Part shown: positions 56,031 to 64,000 of the stretch, one piece after another
Numbering within the stretch: position 1 is the first letter of the stretch
Layout: every line of letters begins with the position of its first letter
Source: Pleodorina starrii
Lineage: Eukaryota > Chlorophyta > Chlorophyceae > Chlamydomonadales > Volvocaceae
Assembly (NCBI GenBank): GCA_030267565.1
Contig: BRXU01000017.1
Span: forward strand, 1,830,501 to 1,894,500
Length of the DNA: 64,000 nucleotides
Direction: 5' to 3'
The notes under the pieces: generated by a model
What the model was told of the DNA's origin: nothing
The model's database searches: none
What the model saw: the letters and a program-made list of their open reading frames with translations, nothing else
Program-made: the position numbers and the translations under genes

Positions 56031-59000
56031 ATGGCCGAGCCTGAGAAAGCGACCCAAGAGTCGATTCCAGCTGAAGGTCAGGACGACGATCATGGTGAAA
56101 AGAGTGATCACAGCGATGACAGCTCGGGAAGCGGCAGCGACAGCCCCAGTCGCAGTCCGCGAAGTTCGTCGCCCTCGGCGAGCAGCATGTCCGGCAGCTC
56201 TGGCACGCAGCGGCGCCAAGACGAGGGGAGCTCTCAGGCCTCCGAGTCCGAGGACGACGGCGCAGCTCAGACCCAGACCGAGGAGGAGGCGATCGAAACA
56301 CTGAGGAGCAGCTGGCAGTTTGCAAGCGTCGTGCAGTGCGCGCGTGTGTTCGCCAAAACGCTGCAGCTCAAGTCCTTCTCGACTGACCAGCTCGAGCGGG
56401 CAATCCTGAAGCCCGCGGAGAACCAGAGCTTCCTGGCGGAGCTCGTGTACAAGGTGGGTTGAGCCCGGGCGGTGGGGACTGGTGTGGCGTGCGCATTCCG
56501 CACACCCATGGAGGCGACTGGCTCCGTCCGCATGCCCAGGCAACGGTGCCATCCTGGATGGATCCGCTGGCCTCGGCGCAGGCGCGGACTGGCCCTTCGG
56601 GTTGGGCTGCGGCGCACAGCTGCTTGCCAGGCGCCGGACCAAACTGGGTTGGCCTTACGCGGTCAACCACATGGCACAGCACCCAGCCCTAACTGCCGCG
56701 TGGTGGCCGCCCAAGGCCTCCTTCTAATCGCCCCGCCTCTGGGAGACCGAGAACACCGCGTAACAACGGGCGATGGGCTGTGCTGCCGCTGCTGACCTGG
56801 GCTAGCCCAACCCAGCCCAACCCACCCCGACCCAGATCGCAACGCCGATCTTTCCCGTGGGCCTGGCTCAAAACATCCGTACCCTCTTTGTCAGTTCCCT
56901 GCCGACACAGCCAGCCATCCCCTTCCTATTGCCACACCGCAAACGTTGCTTCGTGCCACGGCTCGCTTCTCCCTGCACGACGCGCCCGCCCGGCCGCTTG
57001 CCGGCCGCGCACACCTTTCGCCATACCGGTACGCCATTTGTGCAACCCCTCCGTACCGCCCCGCTGCCACGTCCCCCCCGCCCTCGCTCGTGTGCTCATC
57101 CTGGCAGCTCATGCGGCCGGACGCCAGCGCGGCGTATGTCGACCGCGAGGCGGAGGACCGGTGGGAGGCGCTGCTGCACGACAAGCTGCACCGGCAGTGG
57201 CGCGACTACTTTCCGCGCAACCCGCTCTCCAGGAGGGGCTTCCTGGAGGTCACGGTGACGCAGCGGGTGCGCGGGTTGGGAGGGAAGCCCGGGTGGGCTG
57301 GATGCGTCGGGATGGGCGGAAGAGGTGGATGGACTGGACTGAGTCGAGGGTTTTGGATGGGTGGTTGTGGCTGGGCTGGAGGGCCGAGTGGATGGCTAGG
57401 TTAATCTGGGCCAAGCTGATGGGGTGAGTGGGTGGGAGGTTGGCTGGGCTGTATGGAAGGGTGGATAGGTGGCTGGCTGGCTGACCGGGGGGGGTGTCCG
57501 CTGGATGGGTTAAGCGAGCAGGTGCGTGTACAGGGAGTAGAAGGACGGCGAGAGCGAGGGGTCTTGGTAAGGCATGCACGGTGCGTGCTTCGGGGGGGGA
57601 CGCGAAATAGCGCGGGGTGGCGAGGCGATCATGGGAGGGAGGCAGGCAGGCAGGACAGGCATGGATGGCGGAGGAGGTGGGGGTCACGGCGCAGGGCGGA
57701 GCACAGGACGGGGGGCGGTGCAGGGCCCGGGTCGAGTCACGCGCAAGCGTTATCCACAGGGGCAGTGACGGAGGGAGGGGCCTGGGGAGGGAAGCCGGTA
57801 CTTTCCAACGGCGGGATCGAACGGTATACCATATTATTCATCAAACCAAGCTCACAGTCTCGCTCTAGTCCTCCCTTTCCCTCCTCGCTTGCAGACTCAA
57901 AATGAACTGCCCAGGTCTGGCCGCCCTCCCTTTCTCCCTCTCTATCCTGTAATGCCTCTTCCTTCCTCGGCCTCACAGATGTCAGTTGCCATCGTGCGAG
58001 GTTCGCAACTCTCAGCATCTCCGCTGACCTCCCTCTACTTCGCCATCTCCTCCCACCCCCGCAGTTGCACCTCTTGTACGCGCTGTGCGAGTGGCGGGTG
58101 CACGAGTGCCCGCTGGTGCGGGAGGCCATTCGAACCATGGTGGGGACCGGCCCGCTGCGGGTGTGGGCTGTGGGGGAGCGGAGTTGAGGGGCCGTGGAGG
58201 GTATTTGGGAACCTTAAGGGGCACCGTGATGGGGCCGTAAACGGCTGGCTGGCCCGGATGGCTCGGTGACGGACTGGGCGCCGGGTCGAGGGGTGCACGA
58301 TCACTTCGGTGGTAAGCCCGCCCCACAGGGGGCCGCCTTCCACATCGCCACCATATCCCTGGGGCCCCCGGCTCGTATGGGTGGTTGTTCAGGTATGGGG
58401 TTACGCACGACCCAATCACGTAACACACATATAACGCCCCACCGTGTCGTCGCTGCCGCCAGGCGGATGACCCCGATACGGCGGAGGCTCTGCGACAGGA
58501 GCCCATCGGCGAGGACGCCCGCGGCCGTCGGTACTACTTCTTCAGCGCTGCATTCGAGGACTGCTTCGTTTTCAGGTACGGCGGAAGGCACGGCACGCCG
58601 GACGGCTGTGCTTGGGGAACATGGGTGGTCGGTTGCGGGCGCGCCGAGATGGCGCAGGCCGGGACGGGGCGCAATGGAGGTCGATTGCAGCAGCCGTGCC
58701 GCGTGAGACCGGGACCCAACGCTGGCATCGCCGATTGCCGGTCGTGGCTTTGGGCCGGGGGCTGCGGGCTGAACCCACCGTCGCGTCGCGAGGAATTTGA
58801 AGCGTGTGTTCTGTGGGCTGTATGGCGCCTCCGCAACTTCGCCCTGCGGGTGTTGACGCGGTGTGATGTGTTGTGGGGTGGGTTGCAGGGAGACGCCGCC
58901 GGAGAGGGCGCCCAAGGGCGGCAGGCGCACGCGGGCGTCGGCGGGGGCAGCCGCGGACGGCGCGGCAGACGACGGCGAGGATGAGGCGGCGGACTGGTGT

Positions 59001-62000
59001 ACGGAATGTACGACGCTGGAGGAGGTGCAGGAGCTGTCCCGCCGCATGGGCACCTCCCGCAACAAGGCTGAGAAGGCGCTGCACCAGGCACTGGAGGAGG
59101 AGGTGCGGGCGAGTGCGACTGCGCGTGTGTGTGTATGGCCGCAAGGAGGGCCGGCAGGCGCCTCGCAGGCGCATGCAAATACCCCGCGGTGGCGTCACAG
59201 AGGGAGGTGCACCCTGGCTCTTGGTGTCATCATCGCGCCCTCGGCTTCGTCTTCCCTCCACTCGGCGCGTGTTGATGACCTCTATTTCCGTCCCCTTTCC
59301 GTGTGTGTGGCAAGTGCCACGCGAAGAAAGTCCAGGGCGATCTGCCCGACCCATGGGTCAGGACTCAGGGCCCATCAAGCCTCCCTCCTAGCAGATACCG
59401 CAAAGTAATTGTTTTTCATGCGGTTTGGGGCTTTGGTCTCGCAAAGCCTCCCTCACGCCCTCCCTCCCTCAACCCTCCATCCATCCTCAGATCCTGCCCA
59501 AGCTGGCCGCCAGCGTAGAGGCCCGGCGTAAGGCGCAGGAGCGCGCAGCGCTGTACGAGGCGATGCCCAAGAAGCGTTCCGACCGGCTGAGCGTGCTGGC
59601 CAAGAAGAAGGAGGAGGAGGACGCGGCACGGAAGGTGGGGAGGTGCTTGTGGAGTGGACCTGGGGGCTTGGGATGTTGTTACCTGGGGTGTTGCCAGCGG
59701 TGCGGGGAGGGCCGGGAGGCAGGGGCCGCGGCGAGGAAGGTGCGGCACGCGGTGGGCGTGGGGCGGTGCGCTGCGGGGCGTTTGTGGTGGGTCCGAAGCG
59801 GTGTCGCTTCCATTGGGACGCTGGGAGGGAGGGGCGGCCGTTTGCTTCCTTGCAGCATAGGGGAGGAGGTTCGACCCGTGCCGGCTGCCGGCAGGGCGGC
59901 TCCGTCAAAACAGAGCCAGCGGAGGGCGTTCGTCCGGTGCGTAGCCGCTCAAGGAACGCCACAAGCGAGACCCTGTTCTCACCCAGGCTCTACGCCACCT
60001 CCGCCCACCCACTCGTCGCGCCTCGCAGGCCCGTGCAGAGGAGGCCCGGCGGAAGCGCGAGGAGGAGGAGCGCGAGCGCGAGCGGAAACGCAAGGAAATG
60101 GAGCGGGAGCAGCGGGTAGGGCGGGGACAGGGGCTGGAGCAGGGACAAGGCAGTTTTTTGAGCAGGGACACGGACAAGGGCAGGGACAGGGGCGTGGACA
60201 AAGACAGGGGCAGGGACAAGGGCAGGGGCGCGCGCCTGAAAGGGCTGGGGGTGCTCAGGACCGCAAGCAGCGGCAGTGCGGCACGGCTGCCTAGTGGCTG
60301 TGGCAGCGGCGGGCTCTGTCCTCAAGGAATCCCGTTTGGGATCCCATCATTGCCGAAGGAGAGACGTGCCCGCACGTTGTCGCCTGGCAGCCTGCCGCCC
60401 CCGCCCCCGAGTGCACCGCCCCGCCCCCATCGTCCCGCCTCCATCGTCCCGCCCCACCCCGCCTCATCCCGCCACTGAGCAGCTCCAAGAGATGGAGGCG
60501 GCACGGCGCAAGTTCCTGGGCCTGGCGGCGTCTCCCCCCGCCGGCCCCTCGCGGGAGGAGCGCATGCGGATGCGGGAGGAGCGGCGCGGATCGGAGGAGC
60601 CGCTGCTGCTGGCGCGGGCGCCGGTGAGGCGTGAGGCGTGAGGGCCAGAGCGGGATAGGAGATGGGGACGCAAGAAGGCATGGGTACCGGGCCGGAGTGG
60701 GGGCGCTTCGGTTGGGCCGCGACCCCGGGCGCGGGGCAACATCTGCATGCCAGGCCCCTTTGCTGGCGCTGCTAGGGCTGTCCCATGGGTCACACGAAAC
60801 TCGTGCATCCGGGCCTCTGCGCAGCCGCCTGCGTCTGCCAACACGCCTCCTTGCTCCTGCCTGAATGCTCCGATCGACTTCGCTATTCGGTTTTCAACTG
60901 CGGGTGTTGCGTTGATTGCGGTGGGCTCCTGGCCTTCCGAAGTGTCCTTTAGAGGGTACAGCCTGCGGGGTTTGTCTGTCTGACCAATCCTCCTTTCAAT
61001 CCCTCGGCTTCCCGCCGATCCCCCGGACGGCCCGTGCCCGTGTCTCATGGCGCGCAGTCTGCCTCCAGGGAGCCCGCCGCCGGTGCCGGCAGGGCCTCTA
61101 CCGGCGAGTCAGGGGGCGGCGACAGCGACTGCGGCGGAGACGATGGGGGTGACGGCAAGGAGGCGCGCGGCGGCGGCCGCGGCACGTCCGTGGGAACCAG
61201 CAAGGGGCAGGGCCAGGGCGTGGGGCGCCAGGAAGGCAAGACGCCTGGTGGCGCCGGTGGCGGGGAGCCGGGCAGTGGCGAGGGCGCCGGCGCAGGGACC
61301 TCTGGGCTGCGGCGAAGCGCGAGGGCGACACGCCGTCCGCGACGGATGATGGAAGACGAGGAGGAGGAGACCTCGGCTGAAGCGGAGAACGACGGCGGCG
61401 GTGGCGGCGACGAGGAGGAGGAGGAGGGGGAAGGGGAGGAGGACGCGCAGCCGCGGCGGAAGGTGGCGAGGCGAAGCACGGGGAGGGCAGAGCAGCAGCA
61501 GCAGCAGCCACAGCAGCCCAGCCAGCAGGAGGGCGCTGCAGGGGGCAGCTCCTTGCCGCCGCCGCCGTCGCCGCTGCCGGAGCGGCGGCGGCCGTCGCCG
61601 CTGCCGCGCAAGCGGCCGCGGTACGAGCACGCGGAGGGCTGGTCACCGCTGGGAGTGGCGGTGGTGCGTGGCGAGCGGACGGGGGAGTTCTTCCGGCCAC
61701 GGGCCAAGGTGGACCTGCTGATCCAGGTGGGGGCTGAGGGGTTCGTGCATTTATAGGCCGGAGCCCGTGAAGGGCTGAGGGAGGGGGTGCGCCGCTGGTC
61801 TTTGCCCGCAACATCTGGATGGGTACCCCGCGCGGTTTAGTGTTGCTCTCGTCGATGTCGATGTTGCTCGATCCCGTCGATAAGGGAATATGGGTGCGTC
61901 GTGTGAGGAGGCTGTGCTGGAGGCTGTGAGGAGGTCCGTGTGGTTACGACCCGACCGGCACGTGGCGCTGCGGGGCGGATCGACTGCAATGCGTCATGGG

Positions 62001-64000
62001 TGCTGGTTGCACCAATCAGTTGGGTGCGAGTAGAGGTAAGGGTGCGAAGGAGCTGGATTGATTGGGATGTCCTGCTGCCGTGTGAGGTACACTGGCACTT
62101 GCTTTGCGAGCGACGCCAACTGGGTCACATGAACCCACGATGCATGCACATTCACACTGGCTGGCGCGTCCTGGTGCCGGGGCGCAGGTGGCTTGCGGCA
62201 ACACTGGGGACCTGCCCTACTGGGTCGCGCCCGCGGCCCGCAAGATGGCCGAGCAGGATCGACGCGCCTCCGCCCGCATGCGCGCCCGCGGCGAGCCGCT
62301 GCCGCTGCCCCAGCAGCAGGCGCAGCAGGCGCCGCAGATGCAGACGCACATGTTGCTTGCCCGGGAGACGCTGCCGCCAAACGACGCCTGGCTGCAGCAG
62401 CCGCCGACGCTGTCGCAGACGCGGCTGCATGAGCTAGCGGCGGTGGCTGCCGCAGGGCCGCGGCAGCCACAGGAGGCAGCTTGGGAGGGAGCCGCGGAGG
62501 CGGACGCCGAGGCGGCGCCGTTGGGAGGACTGCAGCCGGCGGGCCCGTCGGCGGCGCGGCCACGGAGAGCGCGCAAGCCGTCGCGGCGGGCGATGTCTTC
62601 CGATGACGAGGATTACGAGTACGACGGCGGAGGCGGTGGCCGGTGGCGGCGGCCCACTACGGCGGGGGCAGGCGGCAGAGACGGTGGCGGAGGCGGGGTG
62701 CGCCTGGAGTCGCAGACTGGGCAGGGTCACGCGGAGGCGGAGGCGCCGGCCGGACCAAGCGGCTTGGACATCGGCGGCGGCGACAATGCGGGGGACGTGC
62801 AAATGCACGATGCTCCGGTGCGCAACTCGGCGGGGTGCAGCGTCCTCGTTTAAGCGCCTGTAGTGCTTTTGTGTGTCTGGATGTGTGTCGCCAAGGCTGG
62901 GTGCAGACGCGCTGGGCCGCCTGGGCGGCGTGCGTCGCCGAAGTACGCGGCATATGCCTGTGCTTGCCTACCCGTAACCGCGTTGGGCTGTCACCGCAGC
63001 TGCAGTTCACAGCCTTGCATATCACAACCTCACTGTCCGTGTGCGGGTTTCTCACAGTCCGTCCCTCCGTCCCTCCTTCGTTATGTCACGATTTGTTCTG
63101 GGTTTCCTGTCCCAACCCTCGGCTGCGCCGCTCGCCGACCCACGCCCGCCACTCCTGGCCCTTCCTGCAGGGCTCCCATGCGGCTCAGCCTCGCAGTCCC
63201 ACGCACCGGCAGCAATCCAACAAGCCCACCACGCCGCAGTCCCAGGAGCGCCACCAGCAGCGCCGGCGCGGCGCGGCACAGCCCCCGGGGGCGCCGCAGG
63301 CGGCGCCCGCACCGGCAGTGGCGCACGCCCAGGCGCCGGCTGCCGCCGCAGCTGCCGGCCCCGGGTTGCAAGCCTCAGATGTAGCACTGCAGCCCGGCGG
63401 CCAGCCGCAGCAGCAGCCTGCGGCTGCAGCCGCGCCCGCACCGGCAGCAGCGGCGGCGGCAGCGTCGCCCTCAGCCGCCATGTTCAGCTTGGTGCGTTTA
63501 TTGAAGCTCGGTGGGGTCGGGGTTGTTAGGAAACGGGCTCGGCATTTTTGCTGGCACACTGGTGGTATGGGAGCGTGGGGCAGGCGCCGAGCTTGCTCGG
63601 GGTGCGGACGGTTGCTCGTGCGGTTTTCGGTGTGAGGGTGGGGCGCCCCCTCCCACACCTTGCCGGCCAACAGACAGCGCTCTACGACTCGGGACACCTG
63701 GCTTGCCATACTGAATGGGGTCCCGCCGTCCCTGCCGTGTGCCTTTCGCTGCTGCTGTTGCTGCTCTGTCAGATGCTCGAGCGGATGCCCCAGCCGCAGC
63801 GCCAACAGATCCTGAGCCTGCCGCAGCAGCAGCAGGTGCAGATCCTGGTGGGCCTCATGCAGCACGCCCTGTACCAGCAGCAGCTGCAGCAGTTGCAACA
63901 GCTCCAGCAGTTGCAGCATCAGCAGCAGGCGGCTGCAGCTGCCGCACAGGCGGCGGCACCGGCCGCCGCCTGCCCGCAAGCACCTGCACAGGCGCCTGCG
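56031..64000 (+). CDS. DDT-domain chromatin-remodelling protein, RSF1/CECR2-like (partial)
   Basis: Twelve exons are visible: 56031-56453, 57108-57266, 58065-58139, 58463-58575, 58889-59102, 59491-59634, 60029-60115, 60483-60623, 61058-61726, 62188-62817, 63171-63491 and 63773->64000. They give about 1068 residues, still open at the right edge. After an acidic Ser-rich N-terminus, residues ~88-141 match a DDT domain (WQFASVVQCARVFAKTL...FSTDQLERAIL...LAELVYK). Exons 2-4 continue with the associated WHIM-like parts: NPLSRRGFL, LHLLYALCEWRVHE, and IGEDARGRRYYFFSAAFEDC. Such proteins partner ISWI ATPases in nucleosome spacing. Next come a charged coiled coil (EEARRKREEEERERERKRK), an acidic/basic nuclear-type region with RRSARATRRPRR, and a Gln/Ala-rich tail. 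No PHD finger or bromodomain is visible before the edge. Exon 2's donor could alternatively be GAG|GTCACG, six codons earlier. Confidence 0.85.
60140..60240. repeat. GGGACA-type G-rich repeat in an intron
   Basis: Irregular copies of gggacagg/gggacaagg fill the left part of the intron between the seventh and eighth exons of the DDT-domain gene. The sense transcript carries the G-rich strand. Confidence 0.8.

Overview
This window looks like nuclear DNA of a volvocine-type green alga (Chlamydomonas, Volvox, Gonium or a close relative). It is very GC-rich, and its genes are split into many short exons by introns of about 100-500 bp. Donors are often GTGxGG or GTACGG, acceptors are usually GCAG, and several genes are followed by the algal poly(A) signal TGTAA. 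The proteins are full of Ala, Gly and Gln runs. Nothing looks bacterial: there are no operons and no Shine-Dalgarno-spaced starts. I rebuilt eleven genes by joining exons so that splice sites and reading phase agree. Exon coordinates are my reading of the sequence, not transcript evidence.

Layout, left to right: a minus-strand mitochondrial (mitoribosome/Bot1-like) protein whose 3' end is off the left edge (<1-3866); a small minus-strand membrane protein with a plastid-like N-terminus (5763-6480), divergent from the plus-strand mitochondrial ribosomal protein uL3m (6771-9518); a minus-strand plastid-targeted protein of unknown function (11638-13662); minus-strand PIG-S, a subunit of the GPI transamidase (14561-20314); a plus-strand hemerythrin-like protein that has lost most metal ligands (22171-24307); a satellite-bearing gene desert (24308-28271); a minus-strand class I Fe-S fumarase with a duplicated targeting exon (28272-34511); a plus-strand F-box-like/ankyrin-type protein (35523-40086); a minus-strand long coiled-coil protein (41097-45191); a minus-strand BAT2/PRRC2/MOS1-type RGG protein (46857-53126); a repeat-rich, fold-back-containing intergenic region; and a plus-strand DDT-domain chromatin protein running off the right edge (56031->64000).

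The genes do not form one pathway. Organelle functions are well represented: two mitochondrial translation proteins, fumarase, and two candidate plastid proteins. Four neighbouring pairs are divergent and could share promoter regions: 5763-6480/uL3m, PIG-S/hemerythrin-like, fumarase/ankyrin, and PRRC2-like/DDT.

The most unusual points are the tandem duplication of the fumarase presequence exon, three candidate GC-AG introns, a 20-copy 19-bp satellite open in all six frames, the degenerate hemerythrin, the unassigned plastid protein, and nested inverted repeats at 54.6-55.1 kb. I saw no CRISPR array, rRNA, convincing tRNA, or complete transposase or reverse transcriptase gene.
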